The notes under the pieces are model-generated. The model saw only the letters and a program-made list of their open reading frames with translations, ran no database searches and had not been told where the DNA came from. This document shows positions 1 through 6,629 of a DNA stretch of 64,000 bases, in pieces. Numbering within the stretch: position 1 is the first letter of the stretch; every line of letters begins with the position of its first letter. The DNA lies in the NCBI GenBank assembly GCA_016790285.1, contig JAEUPJ010000007.1, positions 1-64,000 on the forward strand. The letters run 5' to 3'. The translations under genes were made by a program, and so were the position numbers. This DNA comes from Roseateles sp. (lineage in GTDB: Bacteria; Pseudomonadota; Gammaproteobacteria; Burkholderiales; Burkholderiaceae_C).

Positions 1-141
1 TGCAACACGCCAGCCGCCTGATCGGCGACTGGATCCACTTCTACAACCACCGGCGCCCGCACCAGGCGCTGAACATGAAGACCCCCGCTGAGGCATTCGC
101 GTTAGCGGCCTGACCTGTGCAGGTTCTGCTGGGTCAATACA
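1..141 (+). mobile_element. 3' end of an IS3-family insertion sequence
   Basis: The window opens inside an insertion sequence. The transposase tail ends at 113, and the element seems to end near 141, in a terminal stretch reading TGTATTGACCCAGC on the minus strand. Immediately beyond it a conserved ImmA/IrrE reading frame resumes on the minus strand, which places the insertion junction at about 141/142. The other end lies outside the window, so no target duplication could be checked. Family assignment rests on the transposase tail; the exact IS name is not recognised. Confidence 0.75.
3..113 (+). CDS. IS3-family transposase OrfB, C-terminal fragment
   Basis: Partial gene whose start lies before the window. 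The 36 visible residues contain HFYNHRRPHQALNMKTPAE, the typical end of an IS3-family DDE integrase (rve) domain with the Y-N-x(2)-R-P-H-x(2)-L signature. The stop is TGA at 111-113. It carries out transposition of the insertion sequence that interrupts the neighbouring ImmA/IrrE gene. Whether the upstream part is intact cannot be seen. Confidence 0.85.
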   Translation, partial: QHASRLIGDWIHFYNHRRPHQALNMKTPAEAFALAA

Positions 142-410
142 GGGCCGTGTTCGTCGTTATAGACAATTCGCCTGCGCCGACCTTCAAAAAAGGTGAATGC
201 AGAGACCTTCTTGTAGATCTCCGCAACGTCGATGGAGTCTTTCGGTTGCTTCGCGGCTTCGAGGAATTGGCTGAGAGACCAGTAGGGGATGTGGAGGTGC
301 CGCGCCAGTGCGTCCATATCCATGGGATCGAGCTGCCCCATCCCCATCTCCGCTCGAACATCCTGAACCAGGCGCTCGGCGTAGGTCTTGAATCCGCGAA
401 CCAGCTTCAT
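142..410 (-). pseudogene. ImmA/IrrE-family metallopeptidase, truncated by IS
   Basis: The ATG at 408-410 overlaps the stop of the XRE gene (ATGA), so the two were one operon. About 89 native residues remain: an N-terminal helix region with VRAEMGMGQLDPMDMDALA and a strand region ending RRRRIVYNDEHGP. This matches the start of ImmA/IrrE peptidases. The HExxH zinc motif normally follows within about 30 residues, but here the frame runs into IS sequence and stops at 102-104 after 102 codons. The protein therefore lacks its active site and should be inactive. In this family the peptidase relieves repression by cleaving or antagonising the paired XRE repressor. Loss would be expected to lock the switch, which is an inference. 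Confidence 0.75.
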
Positions 411-787
411 TCCGACGGAGCGTCCCCAGGGGAACCCTTTTTTAGCGTGTTGTAGGCGGTTTCAACGATGGCCTCGAGCTGTCGTCGGGCTCCGGGACTA
501 AGGGCTGCATCCTGGCGAAAGAGCAGCGCTACTTGTTCAAGGGTCTGACCAGCCGCCGGAGTCTGGAACTGGCCGGCCACGTAGTTGGCGGGATTGATGC
601 CCGCCCAAGCGGACAAGGCGGCCATGCTGGAAGCGTCGGGTTTACGGCCCTGCCCCATCCGCGTCAGTGTGGTCTGGCTTACTCCGGTGGCCACGCTCAC
701 TTCCTTCCAAGTCGCTCTGCGTTGGTCACGCGTTCTTTCAAGTGCCGCATAAAACCCTTCTGAGTCGAACTCGTGCTTGTTCGTCAT
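407..787 (-). CDS. XRE-family helix-turn-helix repressor
   Basis: A 126-residue protein. The N-terminal helix-turn-helix (about residues 14-60) includes TWKEVSVATGVSQTTLTRM, a classical XRE/Cro fold. The C-terminal helices have no recognised function. I chose the ATG at 785-787 because GAAAGGA lies 8 bases upstream; the ATG two codons earlier would put that site too close. It overlaps the truncated ImmA gene by four bases and diverges from the ubiquitin-like operon across a 169-bp gap rich in AGCAA/TTGCT sites. It is likely a repressor of itself and of the divergent operon. That role is inferred from layout, not shown. Confidence 0.8.
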   Translation of the reverse strand: MTNKHEFDSEGFYAALERTRDQRRATWKEVSVATGVSQTTLTRMGQGRKPDASSMAALSAWAGINPANYVAGQFQTPAAGQTLEQVALLFRQDAALSPGARRQLEAIVETAYNTLKKGSPGDAPSE

Positions 788-828
788 CGGCATCGTCCTT
801 TCGTTACATTTAGCTACAAATTGCGACG

Positions 829-912
829 TAGCAAATAATTGCTTAACAGCAATTGGCGCAGTACAGTTGCTTCGCCTGATTGCTTTATAGCAATTGATAG
901 GCACCTCAGCAA
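829..912 (+). promoter_or_regulatory. Operator cluster: seven AGCAA/TTGCT sites in the divergent gap
   Basis: AGCAA or its complement occurs at 830, 839, 848, 867, 880, 889 and 908. Two pairs form palindromes with four-base A/T spacers: AGCAA-ATAA-TTGCT (830-843) and TTGCT-TTAT-AGCAA (880-893). The stretch is much more AT-rich than its surroundings and lies between the XRE gene and the ubiquitin-like operon. It is a strong candidate for the XRE operator and for overlapping divergent promoters. Exact -35/-10 boxes were not assigned. Confidence 0.6.
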
Positions 913-956
913 CCACTCTGGCATCGACTGTCTCTCTTGCGTTGAAAGGACGCGCC

Positions 957-2051
957 ATGAATCCCAACGAATCCCTGAATGAACGAAACGCCATCCGGGT
1001 GGCTGGTGTGGATCTGAACTTTCACAAGGTGCGCATGCCGGACCGCACACCCACTGGCGCGCAAATCGCGGCCGCAGCGGGCTTCACGCCGAGCCAACAG
1101 CCGACTGTGCTCCAACTGCTGACCGACGGCGGCTTCGAAGATCTCCGCCCCGAGGAGGTCACCGAGCTCGCGGGCGACGACAAGTTCATCGTCGTCGAAA
1201 GCGATCGATCCTTCCGTCTCACCATCGACGGCCGCCGCGTCGACTGGCCCATCGCGCGCATCACTGGCGAGATCGTGCGCAAGCTTGGCAACGTGCCGAG
1301 CGACAAGGACGTGTACTTCGAGCAGCAGGACGTCGCCGACCGGCTCCTGCAGAACGCTGATGTGGTGGATTTGTCCGGCACTGGGGTGGAGTCCTTCTAC
1401 AGCCGCAAGGCGTCCTGGGTGCTGAACGTCCAGGGCGTGAGGCTCGAGGTCCACACGCCGACCATCGTCGTTCGCGATGCACTGGTGATGGCCGGCTTCG
1501 TGCCCGAGGACTGGAAGGTCTATCTGAAGTACGCCAGCCAGGAAAAGCAGGCGGTTGAGCTTACGACCATCGTCGATCTGCGCCAGCCGGGCATCGAGAA
1601 GATCTGGCTGGTCCCGCATGCTGTCGACAATGGCGAGGTCGTCCAGGCTGTCCGCCAAGAGTTTGCCCTCATGGAAGAGGACGAAGCGTTTCTCAACGAA
1701 CGCTTCGCGTTCTGGGAGACCTTCGTGGAAGCAGGCCGCCGATGGCTCGTCATCCACGCCTTCCAAGTGCCTCTCGGCTATCGCGGCCAACGGCGAGTCA
1801 CGCTCGCGCTGGAGGTCCCGCCGAACTACCCGACGGCGCAGGTCGACATGTTCTACGTCTTCCCGGCTCTCAGCCTCAGCTCCGGTGGAGGGATCCCCAA
1901 CACTGAGGCGGTGCAGGCCATCATGGGCCAGCAGTTCCAGCGCTGGTCTCGCCACCGCGGCACTGACTCCACCTGGAAAGCCGACTCGGACAACATCATC
2001 ACGCACCTCGCTCTGGTGGAGTCCGCGCTGCGCAAAGAGGTGGCGCAATGA
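957..2051 (+). CDS. Multi-ubiquitin-like protein fused to a Prok-E2 family E domain
   Basis: A 364-residue protein. The first ~225 residues look like about three tandem ubiquitin-like (multiubiquitin) units, starting near IRVAGVDLNFHKV, FRLTIDGRRVDW and WVLNVQGVRLEVH. The last ~140 residues match prokaryotic E2-like family E: PPNYPTAQVDMFYV, then GGIPNT, then WSRH and a C-terminal helix. No cysteine occurs anywhere in the protein, so the E2-like part cannot form a classical thioester. No C-terminal Gly-Gly is present. I chose the ATG at 957 (Met-Asn-Pro-Asn) after GAAAGGA; an upstream in-frame ATG at 894 lies in the operator region. The stop overlaps the next ATG (ATGA). Comparable operons are known from comparative genomics as bacterial ubiquitin-like conjugation systems. 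Domain limits are approximate. Confidence 0.8.
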   Translation: MNPNESLNERNAIRVAGVDLNFHKVRMPDRTPTGAQIAAAAGFTPSQQPTVLQLLTDGGFEDLRPEEVTELAGDDKFIVVESDRSFRLTIDGRRVDWPIARITGEIVRKLGNVPSDKDVYFEQQDVADRLLQNADVVDLSGTGVESFYSRKASWVLNVQGVRLEVHTPTIVVRDALVMAGFVPEDWKVYLKYASQEKQAVELTTIVDLRQPGIEKIWLVPHAVDNGEVVQAVRQEFALMEEDEAFLNERFAFWETFVEAGRRWLVIHAFQVPLGYRGQRRVTLALEVPPNYPTAQVDMFYVFPALSLSSGGGIPNTEAVQAIMGQQFQRWSRHRGTDSTWKADSDNIITHLALVESALRKEVAQ

Positions 2052-3445
2052 CCTCGGCGCCGATGCTGGCGATGTCCGCTGCGCAGCATGCCTTGCTGCG
2101 CAGCCATCTTTTTCCTGGTGATGAGCTGGAGGCGGCGGCCATCCTTCTCTGCAGCCGCACGCCCGCGCCACGCATGCGGTTCATTGTGCGCGAAATGATC
2201 ATGGTCCCGCATGAGCACTGTCACCGAGAACGGGATCGCCTCACGTGGCCCGGTGATGCGCTCGTCGCTGCGGTTGATCGAGCGGAGAAAGAAAATCTCG
2301 CGCTGGTGCTGACGCACTCGCACCCCGGCGGTCTCTTCGGCTTCTCAGATCTTGACGACCGCAGCGACCGCTTGACGATTGGCAGCTTGCTTCAAGGCTA
2401 CGGGACGTGCCATGCATCAGCCATCATGACGCCCAGCGGCTCGATGGCTGCTCGATGGTATGGGCAGGATCTTGTGCCGAACGACTTCGCTGCGGTAAGC
2501 GTCACCGGGCACGAGCTGCGCTGGTGGTGGCGTGACAACGCCTTTGTGAACCGCCCACTGGCGTTTACCTCCGCCGCCCGAGATGAGCTGGCGCGCCTGT
2601 GTGTTTGCATCATCGGCGTCTCGGGCACGGGCTCCGTTGTGGCCGAGCAGCTTGCTCGAATGGGCTTTGGTCGCGTTCTGTTGATCGACCACGACCGTGT
2701 CGAAAAGAAGAACCTGAACCGGATCCTCAACTCCACGCTGGCACACGCCCAAGCCGAAACGATCAAGGTGGAGGCCATGGCCGACGCGATCACGCTCTAC
2801 CGCGGGTCCGGGGTCGCCGTGCCCCTGGCGAAGTCCATCACGGTCCGAGAGGCCGTGCTGCTCGCCAGCCAGGCGGACATGCTGTTCAGCTGTGTCGACA
2901 CCCTTGACGCTCGGCACATCGCCGACGAGATCGCCGCCTGTTTTTGCCTTCCATTGTTCGATGTGGGTGTCACCATCCCGACCAGAAAGGCGGCGAATGG
3001 CACGCCAGTCATCGCTGATGTGTGCGGGCGCATCGACTACGTCCAGCCCGGTGGGTCCACGCTGCGCGACCGCGGCATCTATTCGCCAGCGTCGTTGAGG
3101 GCCGAATACCTCCGAAGAGTCGCGCCGGACGCACATGCCGACGAAGTTAAAGCGGGCTATCTGAAGGGCGTGAAGGAGGAGGCGCCGTCGGTGATCGCGT
3201 TGAACATGAGGGCGGCTTCGGCTTGCGTGATGGAGCTGATTGCACGCATCTACCCATTCAGGCATGAGCCCAATGCCCTCTTCGCTCGGACTGAGTTCAG
3301 CCTGGCTGCGGGCGAAGAGATGCATACGGCCGAAGCCGCGTTCAATGCCGAATCCAACCCAAAGTTAGGACGAGGGGCTGCTGAGCCTCTTCTAGGGCTG
3401 CCGGCGCTGCGCTTACCTAAGAGCGCGAACGGAGGGGCAGTATGA
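2048..3445 (+). CDS. JAB/JAMM peptidase-E1 (ThiF) fusion
   Basis: A 465-residue two-domain protein. The N-terminal JAB domain has the JAMM zinc motif HSHP at residues 90-93, followed by Ser100 and Asp103; Glu28 is the likely partner glutamate. The C-terminal E1-like domain (from ~183) has the nucleotide loop GVSGTG at 190-195, the acidic LLIDHDRV at 211-218 and KKNLNR at 220-225. Cys326 in ADVCGRIDY is a candidate catalytic cysteine. The predicted roles are to adenylate and transfer the ubiquitin-like modifier and to cleave or trim it. It overlaps both neighbours by four bases (2048-2051 and 3442-3445), implying coupled translation. Fusion of activating and deconjugating activities is known for these operons. 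Substrates are unknown. Confidence 0.85.
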   Translation: MTSAPMLAMSAAQHALLRSHLFPGDELEAAAILLCSRTPAPRMRFIVREMIMVPHEHCHRERDRLTWPGDALVAAVDRAEKENLALVLTHSHPGGLFGFSDLDDRSDRLTIGSLLQGYGTCHASAIMTPSGSMAARWYGQDLVPNDFAAVSVTGHELRWWWRDNAFVNRPLAFTSAARDELARLCVCIIGVSGTGSVVAEQLARMGFGRVLLIDHDRVEKKNLNRILNSTLAHAQAETIKVEAMADAITLYRGSGVAVPLAKSITVREAVLLASQADMLFSCVDTLDARHIADEIAACFCLPLFDVGVTIPTRKAANGTPVIADVCGRIDYVQPGGSTLRDRGIYSPASLRAEYLRRVAPDAHADEVKAGYLKGVKEEAPSVIALNMRAASACVMELIARIYPFRHEPNALFARTEFSLAAGEEMHTAEAAFNAESNPKLGRGAAEPLLGLPALRLPKSANGGAV

Positions 3446-3774
3446 ACTGGCCGCGCTGGGCACGTCGGGCCTGGGATCGCTATGGGCCGGCGCGACGCCT
3501 GCGCAAGATCTCAGGCGATACGCTACCCAATGACCTTCCGTCGCGCGACCTGGTGCTGGCACGGGAGGGCATTGAGAACGTCTGTGTTGGCCTCCGGTGC
3601 CCCTGCGGCTGCGGCTACCCAATACAGCTGGCCACCTTCGATGTCGCGCGCCCGCGCTGGGATGTGGTTGAAGATGAAGAGGGGCGCCCGACTCTTCAGC
3701 CCTCCGTGAACCTACGCCAGGGGTGCCGATCGCATTTTTGGATACGGAAGGGTCGCGTCATTTGGTGTGACTAG
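3442..3774 (+). CDS. DUF6527 zinc-ribbon-like protein
   Basis: A 110-residue protein with a cysteine cluster RCPCGCGYPI in the middle and CRSHFWIRKGRVIWCD at the end, a pattern typical of DUF6527. The paired cysteines suggest a metal-binding knuckle. This family is repeatedly found as the last gene of ubiquitin-like E1/E2/JAB operons, and here it overlaps the E1 gene by four bases. Its biochemical role is not known; a ligase-like or accessory role is only a guess. The first 30 residues are basic and poorly defined. Confidence 0.75.
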   Translation: MNWPRWARRAWDRYGPARRLRKISGDTLPNDLPSRDLVLAREGIENVCVGLRCPCGCGYPIQLATFDVARPRWDVVEDEEGRPTLQPSVNLRQGCRSHFWIRKGRVIWCD

Positions 3775-3799
3775 AGCTCGCCGCCGCTCCCCAGTGGGC

Positions 3800-3823
3800 G
3801 CCGCCGACGCAGTGGCCGGCGGC
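3800..3823 (+). terminator. GC-rich hairpin after the ubiquitin-like operon
   Basis: GCCGCCG (3800-3806) pairs with CGGCGGC (3817-3823) around a 10-base loop, 26 bases after the DUF6527 stop. No T-run follows, so this is at best a weak or factor-assisted terminator. Confidence 0.35.
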
Positions 3824-3843
3824 CAAACTATGTACTCTTATGT

Positions 3844-3862
3844 ATGCATCAAGATGATGCAT
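3844..3862. repeat. 7-bp inverted repeat near the accessory/core junction
   Basis: ATGCATC-AAGAT-GATGCAT is a perfect 7-bp inverted repeat in the AT-rich stretch between the operon and the truncated tdk. It could be an operator or a recombination site; nothing else supports either. The rest of 3775-3944 has no recognisable gene. Confidence 0.4.
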
Positions 3863-3944
3863 TCCCAACGAAGGGAAGCGTTTTCCGCCTAGGCAGACAT
3901 CCACAACCTCGGTTTCTTTGAGCGCTTAGGGGGTAAGAGCCCAC

Positions 3945-4475
3945 GTGAACGCGGGCAAATCCACCGCCCTGCTGCAGGTCGCCCACAACTATGAGGAGCG
4001 CGGCCACCGGGTGCGCATCTTCACGGCGCGGCTGGACGACCGTTACGGGCGAGGCTACGTCACGTCGCGGCTGGGCCCGCAGCGCGAGGTGGAGCAGTTC
4101 GACGGCGACACCGACTTCGTCGCGCTGATGGCGCAGACCCCGGGCATCGCCTGCATCCTGGTCGACGAGGCACAGTTCCTGACCAAGCACCAGGTGCAGC
4201 AACTCCACGAGATGGCGCACCTGCGCAACCTGCCGGCCATCTGCTACGGCCTGCGCACGGATTTCCAGGGCGAACTCTTCCCCGGCTCGGCCACGCTGCT
4301 CGCGCTGGCCGACGAGATGGACGAGATGAAGACCATCTGCGACTGCGGCCGCAAGGCCACCATGAACATGCGGGTGGACGCCAACAACCGCAAGGTCACC
4401 GAGGGCGCGCAGGTGGAGATCGGCGGCAATGCCCGCTACCGGTCGGTCTGCGGCCGGTGCTTTCGCCAAGGATAA
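3945..4475 (+). CDS. tdk: Thymidine kinase, N-terminus replaced
   Basis: A 176-residue reading frame matching bacterial type II thymidine kinase, which phosphorylates thymidine in the salvage pathway. Visible motifs are the P-loop end NAGKSTALL, the DEAQFL Walker B, the CYGLRTDFQGELF lasso region and zinc ligands ICDCGRK and VCGRC. Normal homologues start about ten residues earlier with a first beta strand ending Ser-Ala-Met-Asn-Ala-Gly-Lys. Here homology begins exactly at the GTG (3945) that replaces that Met, and the upstream DNA bears no resemblance to the missing strand. The gene was probably clipped by the event that brought in 1-3944. GTG could still serve as a start, but loss of beta strand 1 probably damages the fold. 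Confidence 0.75.
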   Translation: MNAGKSTALLQVAHNYEERGHRVRIFTARLDDRYGRGYVTSRLGPQREVEQFDGDTDFVALMAQTPGIACILVDEAQFLTKHQVQQLHEMAHLRNLPAICYGLRTDFQGELFPGSATLLALADEMDEMKTICDCGRKATMNMRVDANNRKVTEGAQVEIGGNARYRSVCGRCFRQG

Positions 4476-4483
4476 AAAGCAAA

Positions 4484-4500
4484 GGCGGCCAAAGGCCGCC
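4484..4500 (-). terminator. Hairpin between tdk and the 78-aa gene
   Basis: GGCGGCC-AAA-GGCCGCC is a perfect 7-bp stem. Read on the minus strand it is followed by TTTGCTTTTT, the layout of an intrinsic terminator for the minus-strand gene at 4653-4889. It may also stop tdk transcription less efficiently. Confidence 0.6.
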
Positions 4501-4569
4501 CATCAGCACAAGCAAGGCGTGGTGCCTTCACGGCGCCGACCGCCGGGCCGCTCCCAAGGCGGCGCCTCT

Positions 4570-4641
4570 CGATGCATGTCGGGGCCACGGCCCCGACATG
4601 CATCGACCCCCTCGGGGGTCAGCCCGCGCTCACGCGCGGGC
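4570..4641. repeat. Array of three back-to-back perfect hairpins
   Basis: Three perfect inverted repeats follow with hardly any gap. The first is a 17-bp stem with a 2-base loop (4570-4586 / 4589-4605). The second is GACCCCC-TC-GGGGGTC (4605-4620). The third is GCCCGCG-CTCACG-CGCGGGC (4622-4641). They lie between two convergent genes, with no T-run. The long first stem with so small a loop would extrude easily as a cruciform. It may be a REP-like element or a transcription barrier; its function is unknown. Confidence 0.6.
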
Positions 4642-4652
4642 CGGGGGCCAAC

Positions 4653-4889
4653 TTATTTGGCTGCAATCTGCGCATCCAGCTCCTTGCAGGAGGGCGAGCA
4701 GACCGGCTGCGACTTGCCGAGCAGCTTCTTGGACTTGAGCATCGCCCGAGGGCGGTGCTTGCCGCAGAGGAAGCACGACATCGTGGCCGCGCCGAAGGAA
4801 GAGGTCGCTGCGAAAGGCGAGCCGGGAGCTTTGGAGCGGTAGCGCAGACCATCCGCTTCGATGGTGGTCTTGGTGGTTTCTTTGGCCAC
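4653..4889 (-). CDS. Small conserved-looking protein with two cysteine pairs
   Basis: 78 residues, basic, not recognised by name. A CFLCGKHRPRAML knuckle and a later CSPSCKELDAQIAAK together give C-x2-C and C-x3-C, suggesting one bound metal ion. The start ATG (4887-4889) follows AGGACCAGC on the minus strand. It stands alone between tdk and an enoyl-CoA hydratase gene, with a terminator hairpin beyond its stop. The cysteine spacing and Lys-rich segment suggest a nucleic-acid or regulator-binding role, but no function is claimed. Confidence 0.65.
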   Translation of the reverse strand: MAKETTKTTIEADGLRYRSKAPGSPFAATSSFGAATMSCFLCGKHRPRAMLKSKKLLGKSQPVCSPSCKELDAQIAAK

Positions 4890-4985
4890 GCTGGTCCTGT
4901 CGAAGAGTGTTGTAAGGGGGGACGCCCGGGCAGACGTCGAGACCCGTATTTTCCACGATGTGGCGACCGACCCGGCCTAGGGCTT

Positions 4986-5747
4986 TCAACCCCCCTTGAA
5001 ACGCGCCGGTCTTTTGCCCGCCCAGGCGGCCTGGCCCTCGACGAGATCGGCGGAATCTCGCGCCCGCGCGACGTCAGCGGCGAGCCCCGCGGCGTCCAGC
5101 CGCCCCGCCGCAATGGCGTTCAAGTGCTGCTTCATCGGCAGCAGCGCCAGCGGCGCCATGCCGAGCAGTTCATCGACAAGCGCCTGCAGCGCGGCGTCCA
5201 GCGTCTGGACATCGGGCAGCAGTTGGTCGAGATAGCCACAGGCCAGCAGCGAGGCGGCATCCAACGTGCGCCCGGCCAGCAGCACCTGCTTGGCCGTGGC
5301 CAGGCCCAGCCGGTTCACGAAGCGCTGCAGCCCGCCCGCATAGAAGTGCAGCCCGATGCGCGCAGCCGGCACGAACATCTCGACTGCCGGCCCGCCCAGC
5401 CGGAAGTCGCAGGCCAGGGCGAGGTCGGCCGCGCCGCCATAGGCTCCGCCGTGCAGCCGCGCGATGGTGATGGGCCGCGCGGCTTCCAGCGCGTCGGCCA
5501 GCTCGCCGAAGCGTGCGCCTGCGTCGATGGCGCCGAGCGCGCCGAGGTCGAAGCCGGCGCAGAAGTGCCGCCCTTCACCCACCAGCACCAGCACACGCAC
5601 GCCGTCGTTCGCATCGACCTCGGCCAGCAGGCCGCGCAGGGTGTCGAGGTCCTCCACGGCCAGCCGGTTGGCCTGGCGGGGGCGGCGCAGCGTGATGCGC
5701 GCAACGCCACCGTCCACACTCAACAGCGGCGGCTGGCCGCTGCTCAT
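4986..5747 (-). CDS. Enoyl-CoA hydratase/isomerase family protein
   Basis: 253 residues of the crotonase fold. Acyl-CoA oxyanion-hole segments are visible as GRHFCAGFDLGAL (about 59-71) and LHGGAYGGAADLALACDF (98-115). The first catalytic glutamate usual in hydratases is not obvious, and Asp replaces it around VPAARIGL, so the precise reaction is open. It probably acts on a CoA thioester in the cytosol. The start overlaps the stop of the upstream 274-residue gene by four bases (ATGA), so both are co-translated. Confidence 0.8.
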   Translation of the reverse strand: MSSGQPPLLSVDGGVARITLRRPRQANRLAVEDLDTLRGLLAEVDANDGVRVLVLVGEGRHFCAGFDLGALGAIDAGARFGELADALEAARPITIARLHGGAYGGAADLALACDFRLGGPAVEMFVPAARIGLHFYAGGLQRFVNRLGLATAKQVLLAGRTLDAASLLACGYLDQLLPDVQTLDAALQALVDELLGMAPLALLPMKQHLNAIAAGRLDAAGLAADVARARDSADLVEGQAAWAGKRPARFKGG

Positions 5748-6568
5748 GCGCGCTGCCGCGCGACGCGGCCCTCGCGGGTGTAGCCCTGCTCGATGTGCGA
5801 ACGCCGGGCGCTGCGCTCGGCCTCCACCAGCTCGCGCAGCAGGCGCGACTGCGTGGGTTGCAGCCCGGCGTCCTGGTGCAGCACGAGTTCGGCGAGCAGG
5901 CCCCAGTCGGCGTCCTGGGGCGATGGCCACAACGGCGCCTCGGCGGGCAGCTCGCCCAGCAGCGACGTCCAGGCGTCGGCAGCGCTCTCGCCTTCCACAA
6001 GGGCCGCCCAGGCCGGCCAGCGGCCCGGCGTGGCGGCGCTGGCCTGCGGCGGCCAGGCCGCACACAGCCACTGCGCCGCCCGGTGCTCCACCTGCAGCCC
6101 TGCGGGCGTGTGCCGCACCTCGGCTGCGGCACCGCTGAGCTGGCGCGTCAGGCCCAGCCAGGCGTCGGGCTGCCAATGCGCCAGCAGCCGGGCATCGCGC
6201 ACGGCCGCCGGCGGCGGCAGGTCCAGCGCCGGGGGCTCGGGCTCGGGGGCTGCAGCCGCGACGGGCGGCATCTCGAGCTCGGCGATCACGGCCTGCGGGT
6301 CGGCCGGCGCGGGCGGCGCCACGCGCAGCTCCACCACGGGCGCGGCCACCTCGGGCGGCGGGGCCGGCGGCCGCTCCCGCACCTCGACGTCCTGCACGTC
6401 GTGCATCTCGAAGCCGTGCTGCTTGAGCCACGCCTGCTTCTTGACGTCGGCGGGCGCTGGCGCGCGCGTGGGGCGCAGCGAGCGCAGGTCCAGGTCCAGC
6501 GGCGGCGGCGCGGGGGCGCGCCAGCCGTCCAGGGCGTGGGTGGGGTCGAAGTCGTCAGGCACGGCCAT
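5744..6568 (-). CDS. Ala/Pro-rich hypothetical protein
   Basis: 274 residues, not recognised. The N-terminal half is a low-complexity Ala/Pro/Glu region (about residues 60-130). The C-terminal half is richer in Trp and Leu (AAQWLCAAWPPQ) and ends in an Arg-rich helix ending RVARQRA. No signal peptide or membrane segment is seen. It is the first gene of a two-gene unit with the enoyl-CoA hydratase (overlap ATGA). A divergent lipoprotein gene begins 61 bp away. Codon use is typical of the core, so it is probably a real lineage gene. Confidence 0.6.
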   Translation of the reverse strand: MAVPDDFDPTHALDGWRAPAPPPLDLDLRSLRPTRAPAPADVKKQAWLKQHGFEMHDVQDVEVRERPPAPPPEVAAPVVELRVAPPAPADPQAVIAELEMPPVAAAAPEPEPPALDLPPPAAVRDARLLAHWQPDAWLGLTRQLSGAAAEVRHTPAGLQVEHRAAQWLCAAWPPQASAATPGRWPAWAALVEGESAADAWTSLLGELPAEAPLWPSPQDADWGLLAELVLHQDAGLQPTQSRLLRELVEAERSARRSHIEQGYTREGRVARQRA

Positions 6569-6629
6569 GGCTTTACAAGCCAGACATTGTGACGACGTAA
6601 GCTCGCGACTCCGCCGTCACAAAAACGTC

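Noticed and set aside
894-956. Earlier start for the multi-ubiquitin gene at 894
   Set aside because: The extra codons lie in the operator region and resemble no ubiquitin-like start; a ribosome site precedes 957.
5793-6629. N-terminal extension of the alkaline-phosphatase-like gene by about 280 codons
   Set aside because: The extension is Ser/Arg/Ala-rich antisense to the 274-residue gene; a lipoprotein signal begins exactly at 6630.
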